Origin: Desulfocapsa sp050291935
Lineage (GTDB): Bacteria > Desulfobacterota > Desulfobulbia > Desulfobulbales > Desulfocapsaceae
Length of the DNA: 64,000 bases
NCBI GenBank assembly: GCA_050291935.1
Contig: JBNKKR010000005.1
Location: 1-64,000, forward strand
Direction: 5' to 3'
Within the stretch, counting starts at the first letter, position 1, and the number at the start of each line of letters is the position of its first letter. Positions 1 to 9,624 of the stretch are shown here, one piece after another. Under the pieces are notes generated by a model. The model made no database searches. It saw only the letters and a list, made by a program, of their open reading frames with translations, and had not been told where the DNA came from. The translations under genes were made by a program, and so were the position numbers.

Positions 1-2051
1 TCATAGTATTTTTCGTCAAAAATGTTTTTGACATAGAGGCTAACAACCGCATTTTGCATAAAACCTTTTCCAGAAACCAAAGTTTGGGAAACAGAGATAT
101 CGACCGTTTGGTAAGCATCATTTTCAACTTCACGAAAGTCCCAGACATCTTCAGCAATCTCTTCGGAAATTTCGATGGTTTCTTTACTTTGGTAGTTGTA
201 ATCGAGAATCAGATTGGTGTTGGGAAAGAGAGCATAATCAAGACCAGCACTAATGCGGTGGGCAGCGCGCTGGTCTAACTCTGTTTCTCCGGCTGGCTCA
301 TCTCCCTGATTTGCAAAATCCTGCCAGGAGTACGAGAGGTGAAAGGAGAGTTCATCAAAGAGATGGCCACCCAGTTCAAGATCAAGACCGTGACGATATA
401 CCTCTTCGAGGTTTATTTTATAATCACTGTATCTGAGGGCTCCAGCACTGGCGTCTGAGTAATGAGCATAGGTTTTATTGGAAGCAATAAAGTCTTTTAT
501 ATCATAGAAGGAGTAGTTGAGCTTTAGACTGATGTCACCAATAAGTCGACGGTTGAGCACCAGATCAAAACCCACGCCATGCTCCGGTTCCAGCCATGCC
601 CCTGCCGGTTTTCCTTGGGGATTGTAGTCACCGTGATAGTCAGGAGCTCGCCATATTTTACTGACCCCAGTGGAAAGGGAGGTGTTGCGCAACCAACCGG
701 CCAACTCATCAAGTCTCCAGGTGAGAAAGGATTTGGGGACGAACTGGTCATACCTACGCTTGATAACAGCTTCTCTTCCGGTAATGTATCCGTTGTTCGT
801 TACCCAGGTGGTCACATCTTCATAACGCAGTCCCAGACGAGCTGTCAGAGAGGAAAAAATATCCCACTCATGTTGCATATATGCACCTGTCTTTTGGATA
901 CGTTTATTTTTGCCATTGTCAATGCCATCATCGTAGAGGCGGGCAAAATCAGAGCCGAAAATGGTTGTGTGTGAATCTGACCAGGAATATGTATCCTGCA
1001 GTTTGGCTCCTTCCTGCCACCAGTCAGTGTCCATTACGGAAAGGGAAGTTGCCTTCTTACTGGCGTAATATGCCCGTTTGCGATTACTTTTCCCAAGAGA
1101 TGCGTCAAAATTGATTGTACCGACGGGTGTTGGCTGTTCAAAATCGACCCGATAGTAGTATGATTCACCGTCCCAGGTTGGTTCCATATATGGATCAAAA
1201 GCACCGCCTGTGGCTTCCGGATAGTTACTGTCATAGTCACCGTCTTTCCCAGGATTATTCACCGGGGCGTCGCGATCATTTTCAGTTAAGGAGCTGCTGA
1301 GACTGATAAAACCATCGGCTGGTAAGAGATATGCGAAGCGACCAAAGTAGGTTTCTGTGGTTGTGGCACTGTGGCGGAGATAGCCATCCGTTGAATAGTA
1401 TCGATAGGCAAAATCGTAGGTGAAATTATCCACAGCACCTTGAACAGTGGTGTTGCTTTGTATGGTATTGTAAGAACTGTATCCGGCAGTGGTGGATAAA
1501 TCTGGTTTAAGACTCTCTTTTTCGTTTGGTCGTTTCATAACCATGTTGATTACCCCACCAATGCTTTTACTGTCGTAAAGCGCAGAGTGTGGTCCGGGTA
1601 AGATTTCAATTTCCTGAATCAGAAAACTGGGAAGTTGTGAATAATCGACGATATTAGAAGATTTTCTGCCACCTGTTTTTTGTACAGTAAGGCCATCAAT
1701 GGCAGTGACAAATCGTTTTGCACCAAAACCACGGAGGAAAATGGAGTCCACACCCGGATCCAAATCGTTTGTTCCTCGAAAATCGACAACTGCCCTGCTT
1801 TTGAGGACATCGATAACACTTGTTTGCGGGCCGATGGTCTGGTAATCCTCCACGTTGATGATCACCTCCGTTGGTGTTTTCAGAAGGCCGGGAGCCCCTG
1901 TTTTTCCTTGTACTTCCATATCTTCAAGTGTTATGACTTTCTCCGGTGCAGGTGCTTTGGCCTGCGCATTATTCTGGGTTGCAGCATGACAATGCCCCTC
2001 AGCTATCGTCATCGCTGCAACAGTCATAAAGATAAATTTTCCATACCCCAT
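1..2051 (-). CDS. TonB-dependent outer membrane receptor (C-terminal end cut by window edge)
   Basis: An open frame runs from an ATG at 2051 to the window edge without a stop (about 683 codons seen). The start has a GAGGAG ribosome site about 8 nt upstream. The N-terminus looks like a signal peptide ending near HCHA, followed by a plug domain (about residues 45-165). The plug reads like a heme/siderophore-type receptor, with FLRGFGAKR, a PGPHSALYDSKSIGGVIN segment and then many alternating beta-strand stretches. The last visible residues (VKNIFDEKYYE) are the typical penultimate strands, so only about 30 residues are missing. It diverges from an ABC importer, which suggests a shared metal, siderophore or similar substrate. 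The substrate itself is not readable from the sequence. The family assignment is firm. Confidence 0.92.
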   Translation of the reverse strand, partial: MGYGKFIFMTVAAMTIAEGHCHAATQNNAQAKAPAPEKVITLEDMEVQGKTGAPGLLKTPTEVIINVEDYQTIGPQTSVIDVLKSRAVVDFRGTNDLDPGVDSIFLRGFGAKRFVTAIDGLTVQKTGGRKSSNIVDYSQLPSFLIQEIEILPGPHSALYDSKSIGGVINMVMKRPNEKESLKPDLSTTAGYSSYNTIQSNTTVQGAVDNFTYDFAYRYYSTDGYLRHSATTTETYFGRFAYLLPADGFISLSSSLTENDRDAPVNNPGKDGDYDSNYPEATGGAFDPYMEPTWDGESYYYRVDFEQPTPVGTINFDASLGKSNRKRAYYASKKATSLSVMDTDWWQEGAKLQDTYSWSDSHTTIFGSDFARLYDDGIDNGKNKRIQKTGAYMQHEWDIFSSLTARLGLRYEDVTTWVTNNGYITGREAVIKRRYDQFVPKSFLTWRLDELAGWLRNTSLSTGVSKIWRAPDYHGDYNPQGKPAGAWLEPEHGVGFDLVLNRRLIGDISLKLNYSFYDIKDFIASNKTYAHYSDASAGALRYSDYKINLEEVYRHGLDLELGGHLFDELSFHLSYSWQDFANQGDEPAGETELDQRAAHRISAGLDYALFPNTNLILDYNYQSKETIEISEEIAEDVWDFREVENDAYQTVDISVSQTLVSGKGFMQNAVVSLYVKNIFDEKYY

Positions 2052-2665
2052 ACTTTATATCTCCTCTTCTTATTTTGCCTGGGTGTCAAAAAAATGCTAT
2101 TTCCGGTGGAGTCATGGTGTTGACACCAGAGATATATCGGAGGTAAAATACTTCCCGAGGCTCTTTTACCGGGCTTCTACTGAAAGGCAGCCGTGAAATC
2201 CTGGCCGGGAGCGCAGCTGCCTTTTTTAATCAATATGTGACTGCTTTTCCCCTCGTTGCATCCTACCTGTCAGTTTGATGCCATACTATTTTTACAAAGC
2301 ACCCCCAAGTACCTTTAGGCTGCAACTGCTGATGGAGAAAAAACATATACGGTAACACGAAAAATTGCAAAGTATTATTCTTGCTGGTTGCTACATAAAT
2401 GTTAAGAAAAAAATCAATGTGATTGTGTCTGTTATTCTTGTCAATTCTGGTTGAAATGGCGACCGATTATCCAATAGCTGTGGAAAGGAATCCGAACGAG
2501 TAGCATTTCCGGTTTTGTCGATGTGGTCTTCGTTTTGAATAGAAAGTTCCGATTGGATTTCTTGATCGTTTGCGATTACATGTTGCTGTCGATAAGAGAA
2601 ATGTGTGTTTCTAGTTTGTTGAAATAAAAGTATAATAATTGATTATTGCTTGAGGAGGTTTGCAG
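2052..2665. other. Intergenic region between divergent receptor and ABC-importer genes
   Basis: About 610 bp with no credible gene. It must hold the promoters of both flanking genes. A strong hairpin with a T-run lies at 2183-2227. A TATAAT at 2631-2636 is a possible -10 box for the importer operon, but I see no good -35 box at standard spacing. The GGAGG at 2654-2658 is the importer ribosome site. The length and the internal hairpins would suit a structured leader, but I could not match a known riboswitch class. Confidence 0.5.
2183..2227 (+). terminator. Hairpin with T-run (terminator or attenuator-like)
   Basis: AAAGGCAGC at 2183-2191 pairs with GCTGCCTTT at 2216-2224, a perfect 9 bp stem, followed by six T residues (2222-2227) on the plus strand. 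No plus-strand gene ends upstream of it, so in this direction it would act in the leader of the ABC-importer transcript, or on antisense or readthrough RNA. On the minus strand it would sit in the 5' leader of the receptor mRNA. A second small stem, CCCG/CGGG, lies just before it (2154-2173). Confidence 0.45.
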
Positions 2666-3703
2666 ATGAGAAAATTGATACGAACGCTTTTGATCCTTAC
2701 ACTCTTGAGCAGCAGTATGCTAGCTGCTACGCAACTGTTTGCAGGAGCACTTGAGAAGAAAATCGTTGTTTATTCCACCCATGGAGAGGCCATGTTGGAG
2801 ATGGTGGCGGATGCTTTTTACAAAGAAACCGGTGTCCATGTGGATTTTATTAACCTCAAAGGTGCTTTGGCGGAGAGGGTGAGGGCCGAAAAGGAGAACC
2901 CTCAATCGGATGTTATGTATGGCGCGCCATCCTCTGTTTTTCTTGAGCTTAAGGCTGAAAAGTGTTTCGATGCTTTTAAACCGACATGGGCGGATAGCAT
3001 AAATCCTTTGTTTAAGGATACAGAATCGTACTGGTATGGGACCATCCAGACACCGGTGATGCTGTTTTACAATACGGAGATGATGGAGGAGAAAGATGCA
3101 CCACAGGATTGGTATGATCTTATCAAGCCGGAATATCAGAATAATCTGGTCTTTAGAAATGCCCTCTCTTCTTCAGCCCGGGCAACCTATTCTGCCCTAT
3201 TGCAACAGTTTGCGAGAAAGGGAAAGCTTGAGGAAGGATGGCAGTTTATGCGAGATCTTGATGGAAATACAAAAAACTATTTTGGAAGTGGTTCCATGCT
3301 GTTCCAATCCGTTGGCAGAAAGGAAGCTGCAATAAGCTTTATGGTGTTAAATGCAATTGTAGATAACCAGCTGAACAATAAAATGCCACTGGCAGTGATT
3401 GATGCGAAAAGTGGCTCACCGGTGATCACTGATGGAATTGCGTTGATCCATGGCGCAAAACATCCCAATGCAGCCAAGGCCTATATTGAATTTGCAGGGA
3501 GTGCGAAAGTACAGGCAATGTTAGCCCAAAAATTTAATCGTTTACCTACCCATCCGGACGCTCTCAAAGATGCCCCGGAATGGATGGCAAAAACAACGTT
3601 TACCGTGATGGATGTGGATTGGCAGGATCTTGCAACAAAGCAGTCGGCTTGGATGCAAAAGTGGGATGCTGAGATAAAGGGCGTGAGCAAAGATAAAAAG
3701 TGA
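2666..3703 (+). CDS. ABC transporter periplasmic binding protein, Fe3+/anion (family 1) type
   Basis: A 345-residue secreted solute-binding protein. ATG at 2666 is preferred because GGAGG lies 7 nt upstream; an in-frame TTG six bases earlier is too close to it. The signal peptide covers about residues 1-26 (hydrophobic LLILTLLSS core, cleavage near LFAGA). The mature protein opens with IVVYSTHGE, the first strand of the FbpA/AfuA-like cluster, and later has GTIQTPVMLFYN and a C-terminal segment typical of iron or phosphonate/polyamine binders. It heads a three-gene importer with the ATPase and fused permease that follow. Iron is the most likely substrate given the divergent TonB receptor; thiamine, phosphonate or polyamine cannot be excluded. 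Confidence 0.85.
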   Translation: MRKLIRTLLILTLLSSSMLAATQLFAGALEKKIVVYSTHGEAMLEMVADAFYKETGVHVDFINLKGALAERVRAEKENPQSDVMYGAPSSVFLELKAEKCFDAFKPTWADSINPLFKDTESYWYGTIQTPVMLFYNTEMMEEKDAPQDWYDLIKPEYQNNLVFRNALSSSARATYSALLQQFARKGKLEEGWQFMRDLDGNTKNYFGSGSMLFQSVGRKEAAISFMVLNAIVDNQLNNKMPLAVIDAKSGSPVITDGIALIHGAKHPNAAKAYIEFAGSAKVQAMLAQKFNRLPTHPDALKDAPEWMAKTTFTVMDVDWQDLATKQSAWMQKWDAEIKGVSKDKK

Positions 3704-3724
3704 TGATCAGAATGGTGTTTTCTT

Positions 3725-4768
3725 TTGGGTGAAGTGATCTTACAAGGCGTGGAAAAGCGCTATGGTGCGACCTATGGTTGCAAAAATATTAACCTCACCA
3801 TTAAAAAAGGAGAATTTTTTTCTTTCCTTGGTCCTTCCGGATGCGGAAAAACGACGATTCTTCGTATAATTGCCGGATTTGAGAAACCCGATAAGGGAAC
3901 ACTCTTTCTTGATGGTGTTGATATAACGGAACTGGCACCTGAAAGGCGAAAAGTGGGCATGGTGTTTCAGAACTATGCCCTTTTTCCCTTTATGAATGTG
4001 GGGGAGAATATTGAGTATGGATTAAAGATACAGAAAAAGGCAAAGGCGGAACTGGCCAAAAAAACAGAATATTATCTGGAAATGGTCGGTCTGCAAGGTT
4101 TTGAAAAGCGTAACATTTCTGAACTTTCCGGAGGCGAACAGCAGCGCGTGGCCTTTGCCCGTTCACTGGCCGCTGAGCCCCAGGTACTGCTCCTCGATGA
4201 GCCACTCTCCAATTTGGATGCCAGGCTGCGCGACTCCATGAGAAAAGAGTTAAAGAAGATCCAAAGCCGTTTAGGTATTACTACAATATTTGTCACCCAT
4301 GATCAAAAAGAGGCCCTTAGTATATCTGACACCATTGCTGTTTTTAACAAAGGGCGTTGTGTACAGCATGGCAGCCCTGAAGAGGTGTATCAATTTCCAA
4401 CGGATTGTTTTGTCGCCAGATTTGTCGGAGATACCAATCTGTTTCCAGTCCGTTTGCAAAATGGAAAACATTACCTGCCGAATAACAGGATTATTGACAA
4501 CATAAGTGATCAAGCAGACGGCTATATTTCAATAAGGCCGCAAGACGTGCATATTTCTACTCATTCCCTTGATCTGGATCACTGCTTTCATGGGTATATC
4601 ACGGAAAAGCAGTACAGTGGATTTTCTTCTGAGTTTACTGTCCAGGTGGATAATGTATTCTTTCATGTCATGAAAATGCATGATATGGACGTTGATACGT
4701 CCCTTGGCGTAGGTGATACGGTTTGGATTGGCTTCTCTTTTTCAGCAATTCGTTTTCTTGGCAGGTAG
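3725..4768 (+). CDS. ABC transporter ATP-binding protein (Fe3+/spermidine/thiamine type)
   Basis: A 347-residue ATPase that powers the importer. Walker A GPSGCGKTT lies near residues 37-45, the Q-loop is VFQNYALFP, the signature is LSGGEQQR, and Walker B LLLDEPLSNLDARLR is followed by the VTHDQKEALS H-loop. The C-terminal ~110 residues resemble a TOBE/OB regulatory domain, as in FbpC, PotA and MalK relatives. The start is uncertain: the frame opens at TTG 3725, a GTG follows at 3734, and neither has a clear ribosome site. It lies 21 nt after the binding-protein gene. Confidence 0.85.
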   Translation: MGEVILQGVEKRYGATYGCKNINLTIKKGEFFSFLGPSGCGKTTILRIIAGFEKPDKGTLFLDGVDITELAPERRKVGMVFQNYALFPFMNVGENIEYGLKIQKKAKAELAKKTEYYLEMVGLQGFEKRNISELSGGEQQRVAFARSLAAEPQVLLLDEPLSNLDARLRDSMRKELKKIQSRLGITTIFVTHDQKEALSISDTIAVFNKGRCVQHGSPEEVYQFPTDCFVARFVGDTNLFPVRLQNGKHYLPNNRIIDNISDQADGYISIRPQDVHISTHSLDLDHCFHGYITEKQYSGFSSEFTVQVDNVFFHVMKMHDMDVDTSLGVGDTVWIGFSFSAIRFLGR

Positions 4769-4778
4769 AAAAGATCTG

Positions 4779-6470
4779 ATGTGCTTTTCTAAAAGAAGAG
4801 TAGCGCAGCAGGTTGCCTTTCTTTTTTTATTACTGTTGCTTTTTGGATATATCCTTTTTCCGGCACTCAAAACTGTTGAGAAAAGCCTTTTTGTTGGGGA
4901 TTCCTACTCACTGCTCCATTACCGGGAACTTTTTGTTAACAAAACCTTACGTCTTCCGCTGCTCAATTCAATTCTCCTTGGTGCTCTTTCGGTTGTGGTG
5001 TGTGGAAGTGTGGGCGTGACCTTGGCCTTTTTCGTTCATTTTTTCAAGTTCCCCGGATCCAGGGTATTGGATAAGCTCTTGTTTCTTCCCATGGTATTGC
5101 CAGGCATTATTATTGTGCTGGCGTTCCAACAGTTGTATGGTGAGAGTGGAATGGTGACCAAAGGTGTACAGTTCTTGTTAGGGCTTGAGTCTGCTCCTTT
5201 TGCTTTGTCGGGATTGTCCGGTATTCTGTTTATCCACGCCTATACCCAGTATGTGTATTTTTACATAACCGTCTCCATTGCAATACGGCATATGGATTAT
5301 TCGGTGATTGAAAGTGCGAGAAGTCTTGGTGCCTCTACAATAAAAGTTGTATTTTCGGTTATTCTGCCATTTTTAAAACCTGCGTTACTTGCGGCATCCG
5401 CCATGACATTTATTTCAGGGGCAGGTTCGTTCACGGCCCCAAGTGTTATTGGGGGATCATTTAAGGTAATGACCACGCAGATTTTACTCTCCAAAGCAAA
5501 TAATTATTTGGATGTTGCTGCAACACAGGTGTCTGTTTTAACGGTAATTTCAATACTATTTTTTATCATCTTCAGGTATTATGAGACACGTAGTCAGTTT
5601 CGCTCGCTGGTAAAAGGCGTACCGTTTCGACAAGTCGTACTTTCTAACAGCCGTTTGAGGATCTTGTTTGTGGTTGTTGCTGCAATGCTTGTCGTATTAA
5701 TTGTACTGCCCATTATAGCTATTCTCCTGATTTCTTTTGTCCCTTCAAGTTTGTGGATGGTGCATTATTTCCCAAATACCCTAACGGTTGAAAATTATAG
5801 CGCAATATTTACAAATGGACGGAAACTGCAGCCCTTTGTTAATAGTTTGCTAATGTCTTTTTTGGCGGCAAGTTTTGGCCTTATGGTAGCCATTCCTACG
5901 TCCTATGGTATCGTAAAAAGCTCCAGTAGACTGAAGTGGTTGATAGAACTTTTAGTGATGCTTCCCTGGGCCATACCTGCCAGTGCCATGGCCATTAATC
6001 TTATTGTTACTTTTAGTAAACCATCGTTTTTTTCATGTAACACCGTCCTCTTGGGGAGCTCGCTGCTGTTACCGTTGGGCTATCTTATTTGCTCGTTGCC
6101 CATTATGGTAAAAACGGTGGGTCTATCTTTTCAAAATCTGAATGAAATGTATATTGAGGCCTCAAAAAGTCTTGGTGCAACAGGGGCCCAAACCTTTCAA
6201 AAGATATCCATTCCCATTGTATATCCAGGAATTTTAGCCGGATTTTTGCTCATTTTTATTCGTTCCATGGGAGAGTATACCCTTTCGGTGTTTCTATGTA
6301 ATGCGTCCAATAAACCGATCTCCATTACCATGGTTAACGAGGTTTTTGAATATAATCTCGGGGGTGCCATGACCTATGGAACCCTTATCCTCCTTTTTAC
6401 TTTTTGCTTGAGTGTTGTAATAACGCGGGTTCTTCGTAATGTGTCATTTGCTGGATACGTTTTGCGCTGA
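4779..6470 (+). CDS. ABC transporter fused permease (two membrane domains)
   Basis: A 563-residue inner-membrane protein with two BPD_transp_1 halves in one chain, as in FbpB/AfuB and ThiP. Each half carries an EAA coupling loop: ESARSLGAS...ILPFLKPA in the first half and EASKSLGATG...ISIPIVYPG in the second. About 11-12 hydrophobic segments are visible. ATG at 4779, 10 nt after the ATPase stop, is taken as the start; the frame is open further upstream but would overlap the ATPase gene. It completes the importer begun at 2666. Confidence 0.87.
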   Translation: MCFSKRRVAQQVAFLFLLLLLFGYILFPALKTVEKSLFVGDSYSLLHYRELFVNKTLRLPLLNSILLGALSVVVCGSVGVTLAFFVHFFKFPGSRVLDKLLFLPMVLPGIIIVLAFQQLYGESGMVTKGVQFLLGLESAPFALSGLSGILFIHAYTQYVYFYITVSIAIRHMDYSVIESARSLGASTIKVVFSVILPFLKPALLAASAMTFISGAGSFTAPSVIGGSFKVMTTQILLSKANNYLDVAATQVSVLTVISILFFIIFRYYETRSQFRSLVKGVPFRQVVLSNSRLRILFVVVAAMLVVLIVLPIIAILLISFVPSSLWMVHYFPNTLTVENYSAIFTNGRKLQPFVNSLLMSFLAASFGLMVAIPTSYGIVKSSSRLKWLIELLVMLPWAIPASAMAINLIVTFSKPSFFSCNTVLLGSSLLLPLGYLICSLPIMVKTVGLSFQNLNEMYIEASKSLGATGAQTFQKISIPIVYPGILAGFLLIFIRSMGEYTLSVFLCNASNKPISITMVNEVFEYNLGGAMTYGTLILLFTFCLSVVITRVLRNVSFAGYVLR

Positions 6471-6690
6471 TCGATGTGGCAGTGGGGCGCAAGAAACAAC
6501 AAAAAAGAGTGGCAAAAGAAGACCTGCCTGTATTGTAATCATTTTAATAGCAGGGTATGTTGCCGGTCCTTTTACATGATGCTTTTTCGTGTTTTTTGGG
6601 CAAAAATGAACTATGAGTGTTAACAGAATAAGCGGTATGTCCTTGAAAAGTGTTCCTTACACTTCAGGCAACAATACATGATGGAATAAC

Positions 6691-7860
6691 ATGATGTGCA
6701 AAGAGCAAAAAGATCTGCAAACAGAAGTTGATAGAGAAAAGCGGCTTCGCCATAAAGCGGAACAATCCTTAAAAGAAATGCGTCAGTTTTTATTCGATTA
6801 TTTCTATCTTTTGGGTCCTGACCCCAAGAAAAACATGTCCATTGTCGTGAAAACACTGGGAAAAGTTATAGGTTCTGATGTGGCTTTGTATAACAGGTTG
6901 GAATCTAACACCCTGAAGACCTGGTGTATAGACAATGAGCCGGAGGGGTACAAGCGAGAAGATGCTCCCGAAGGGCATATATGCTACGATATGACCATTC
7001 GAAAACGCACTGTATCCAGCCTAAAACCTGTAATATTTAACAATCTTGAAGGGACAGAGTGGGAAAAGCTTGATTCCAACGTATCGCAATATGGGATAAA
7101 GGCATATCTTGGATATCCTATTCCTTTAAATGGGAAAGTTGTTGGTTCACTGTGTGTGGTTGACACGAAACCAAGGGTATATACAGATGTGGAAAGCTAT
7201 ATTATCGGTGCCTTTGCTTCGGCCATCCGTCTTGAAGAAGAACGTCTGCTCACCCAGGAGCGTCTTGCATCTGCTGTTTTGGATCTACAGAAAAAGAACA
7301 AAGAAGTTGAAGAGCTGGCCCTTACAGATTCGTTGACCGGACTTCCCAACAGGCGCGCCATGATTGCCCATTTTGATGATGAACTGGCCACCCTGTATCG
7401 CAATTTGGCAAGCGCTGAGAACACTGGGGAGTTTTCAATTGTGGTCTGCGATATTGATCATTTCAAATCTATCAATGATACCTACGGGCATAGCTGTGGC
7501 GATATTGTCTTACAAACCATTGCCAAAATTCTTTCATCCGGACTGAGGGGCTGGGACAAGGTTGCCAGGTGGGGTGGAGAGGAATTTTTACTTCTTTTTC
7601 CTAAGACAAATATTTCCATTGCCAGTACCATCGCGGAACGATTGCGGAAAACCATTGAAGAAACAAAATTTTCACATGAAGGTGAAGCGTTTCAGGTGAC
7701 AATGACATTTGGAATAAGTAGTTGTAACAGTGCTGATTCGGATGGGGATACGTGCATGAAAGAGGCGGATATTGCCCTCTATACGGGAAAAGAGAATGGA
7801 CGGAATCAGGTGGTAATTTATGGTTTGAAAAACATGTCTGTTGCAGGTAAAAGAAAATAG
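6691..7860 (+). CDS. Diguanylate cyclase with GAF sensor domain
   Basis: A 389-residue cytosolic protein predicted to make cyclic di-GMP from GTP. A short N-terminal coiled coil (about 5-30) is followed by a GAF domain (about 35-185), a second coiled coil (about 190-210) and a GGDEF domain (about 210-385). The active-site loop is GGEEF (295-299). The metal-binding CDIDHFK is intact, and the inhibitory I-site RGWD (286-289) sits exactly five residues upstream, so both catalysis and product feedback look possible. There is no transmembrane segment. It stands alone between two transport operons, 220 bp after the first, and may have its own promoter. The GAF ligand is unknown. Confidence 0.9.
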   Translation: MMCKEQKDLQTEVDREKRLRHKAEQSLKEMRQFLFDYFYLLGPDPKKNMSIVVKTLGKVIGSDVALYNRLESNTLKTWCIDNEPEGYKREDAPEGHICYDMTIRKRTVSSLKPVIFNNLEGTEWEKLDSNVSQYGIKAYLGYPIPLNGKVVGSLCVVDTKPRVYTDVESYIIGAFASAIRLEEERLLTQERLASAVLDLQKKNKEVEELALTDSLTGLPNRRAMIAHFDDELATLYRNLASAENTGEFSIVVCDIDHFKSINDTYGHSCGDIVLQTIAKILSSGLRGWDKVARWGGEEFLLLFPKTNISIASTIAERLRKTIEETKFSHEGEAFQVTMTFGISSCNSADSDGDTCMKEADIALYTGKENGRNQVVIYGLKNMSVAGKRK

Positions 7861-7897
7861 CTTTCTTCGTTCTTGATCTTATGCATCCTAAGCGCTA

Positions 7898-7916
7898 TAC
7901 AATTTGGCAAATTGTA
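7898..7916. promoter_or_regulatory. 19-bp perfect palindrome upstream of the dpp operon
   Basis: TACAATTTG and CAAATTGTA flank a central G, a perfect 9-1-9 inverted repeat 66 bp before the dppA start. A direct repeat of TACCAT follows (7915-7920 and 7950-7955). No T-run follows, so it looks more like a dimeric regulator site than a terminator. The regulator is not identifiable. Confidence 0.45.
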
Positions 7917-7982
7917 CCATAACATTGTCCTGGAATAGTACCATGGACGACATAACTGTTAACCAATGAAAGGGAGATACGA

Positions 7983-9542
7983 ATGAAAAGAAAAAGTGTT
8001 CAAGCCTTTGGATTGATCGCAACACTGCTTTTGTTATGCACTACTCTTACAAATGCAGCAACCTTAAAACTCGCCATGGATGCGGATCCAGTTTCCCTTG
8101 ATCCCCATGTGCAGTTGTCCGGTGGGATGTTGCAGTACTCCCATATGGTTTTTGACCCCCTTGTTCGTTGGGCGCCCGACGGAAGTTTTGAGCCTCGTCT
8201 TGCTGAGACATGGGAGGTTGTAGATGCTACAACCACAAGGTTTCATTTACGAAAAGGGGTGAAATTTCATTCTGGAAATGATTTCACGGCAGACGATGTT
8301 GTTTTTACAATAGAGCGCCTTAAAAAATCCGACGATTTCAAAGGGCTTTTTGAGTATTTTACAGAAGCAAAAGCTGTGGATGCCAATACCGTTGATCTGA
8401 TCACCAAGGAGCCATACGGTTTGGTTCTGGCCATGGCAACCTACATTTTTCCCATAGATAAAAAGTTTTATTCAGGAATTGACCCAAAGAATAATAAGCC
8501 AAAAGACATGATCTTGAAAACGGATTATACCTTTGCCAATTTTAATGAGTCCGGTACCGGTGCTTTTCAGGTTGTTGAACGGGAGCAGGGCGTTAAAACC
8601 CTCTTTAAACGCTTTTCTCAATATTGGGATAAGAATACAGGAAATGTCGATGAAATAGTATTGACCCCCATTTCTGAAGCACCAACCCGCGTTGCTGCTC
8701 TTCTTTCAGGTGATGTGGATTTCATTATGCCTGTACCTCCCGCAGATTTAGACCGGATTGATAAAACAGAAGGTTTGGCACTGGTTACCATGTCCGGTTC
8801 TCGTATTATCACCATGCAGCTCAATCAGAAAAGACGTACGGAGTTTGCTGATCCAAAAGTTCGTCTTGCCATGGCATATGCCTATAATAATGTGGGTGTG
8901 GCCAAGAAAATAATGAAAGATTTTGCAACCCCTGCGGCCCAAAATTCACCCATGGGATATCAAGGACATAACGCGGCCCTTACCCCTCGTTATGACCTGG
9001 CAAAGGCCAAAGAGCTGATGAAGGAAGCGGGTCTTGAAAAAGGGTTTGAATGCACCATGATTGCGCCCAATAACCGTTACGTCAATGATGAAAAAATTGC
9101 CCAGGCCTTTGCTTCAATGATGAGCAAGATTGGTATAAAAGTAAATCTGAAGACCATGCCCAAAGCACAGTACTGGGATCAATTTGATGCACAGGTTGCT
9201 GATATCCAAATGATCGGTTGGCACTCAGACACGGAAGATTCTGCGAACTTCTTTGAATATCTTAATATGTGTCCGAATAAGGAAACAGGACGCGGCCAAT
9301 ACAATTCCGGAAATTACTGTAATCCTGAAGTCGATAAGTTGACCCTTGCCTCTAACTCTGAAACTGACACTGCTAAGCGTGCTGCAATGCTACAAAAAGT
9401 TGAACAGATTTTGTACGATGACGCAGCTTTTATTCCATTGCACTGGCAGAATCTCTCCTGGGCGTCAAAGAACAATATGAATACCAAAGACATCGTCAAT
9501 GTTATGAATTTCCCTTTCTTTGGCGATCTTGTTATTCAGTAA
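7983..9542 (+). CDS. dppA: Peptide ABC transporter substrate-binding protein
   Basis: A 519-residue SBP_bac_5 family protein. The signal peptide spans about residues 1-25 (LIATLLLLC core, cleavage near TNA-ATL). The mature protein starts LKLAMDADPVSLDPHV, then FDPLVRW and LAETWEVVD...FHLRKGVKFHSG, the classic DppA/OppA opening. GGGAGA about 6 nt before ATG 7983 supports the start. It heads a complete five-gene importer. The family also includes nickel, heme, antibiotic and opine binders, so dipeptide specificity is by analogy only. Confidence 0.88.
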   Translation: MKRKSVQAFGLIATLLLLCTTLTNAATLKLAMDADPVSLDPHVQLSGGMLQYSHMVFDPLVRWAPDGSFEPRLAETWEVVDATTTRFHLRKGVKFHSGNDFTADDVVFTIERLKKSDDFKGLFEYFTEAKAVDANTVDLITKEPYGLVLAMATYIFPIDKKFYSGIDPKNNKPKDMILKTDYTFANFNESGTGAFQVVEREQGVKTLFKRFSQYWDKNTGNVDEIVLTPISEAPTRVAALLSGDVDFIMPVPPADLDRIDKTEGLALVTMSGSRIITMQLNQKRRTEFADPKVRLAMAYAYNNVGVAKKIMKDFATPAAQNSPMGYQGHNAALTPRYDLAKAKELMKEAGLEKGFECTMIAPNNRYVNDEKIAQAFASMMSKIGIKVNLKTMPKAQYWDQFDAQVADIQMIGWHSDTEDSANFFEYLNMCPNKETGRGQYNSGNYCNPEVDKLTLASNSETDTAKRAAMLQKVEQILYDDAAFIPLHWQNLSWASKNNMNTKDIVNVMNFPFFGDLVIQ

Positions 9543-9569
9543 TATTGGTCAAAATTTCTTAAACAAAAC

Positions 9570-9596
9570 GGGGAAATCGGCACTGGTCGATTCCCC
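9570..9596 (+). terminator. Hairpin between dppA and dppB (attenuator-like)
   Basis: GGGGAAATCG (9570-9579) pairs with CGATTCCCC (9588-9596) with one bulged A, and a pyrimidine-rich tract follows. It lies 28 nt after the dppA stop, within the operon. Hairpins here often let the binding protein be expressed above its permeases by stopping some transcripts or protecting the upstream mRNA; that role is inferred. Confidence 0.5.
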
Positions 9597-9624
9597 CCTC
9601 TCTTCTTAGTATTGCAAGTAGTCT

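Noticed and set aside
579..974. 131-codon plus-strand open frame at the left end
   Set aside because: It lies fully inside the minus-strand TonB receptor frame and shows no protein-like motifs.
2160..2235. Cobalamin riboswitch upstream of the receptor or ABC importer
   Set aside because: Only a GTGAAATCC-like segment is present; the other conserved boxes and the expected pseudoknot partner are missing.
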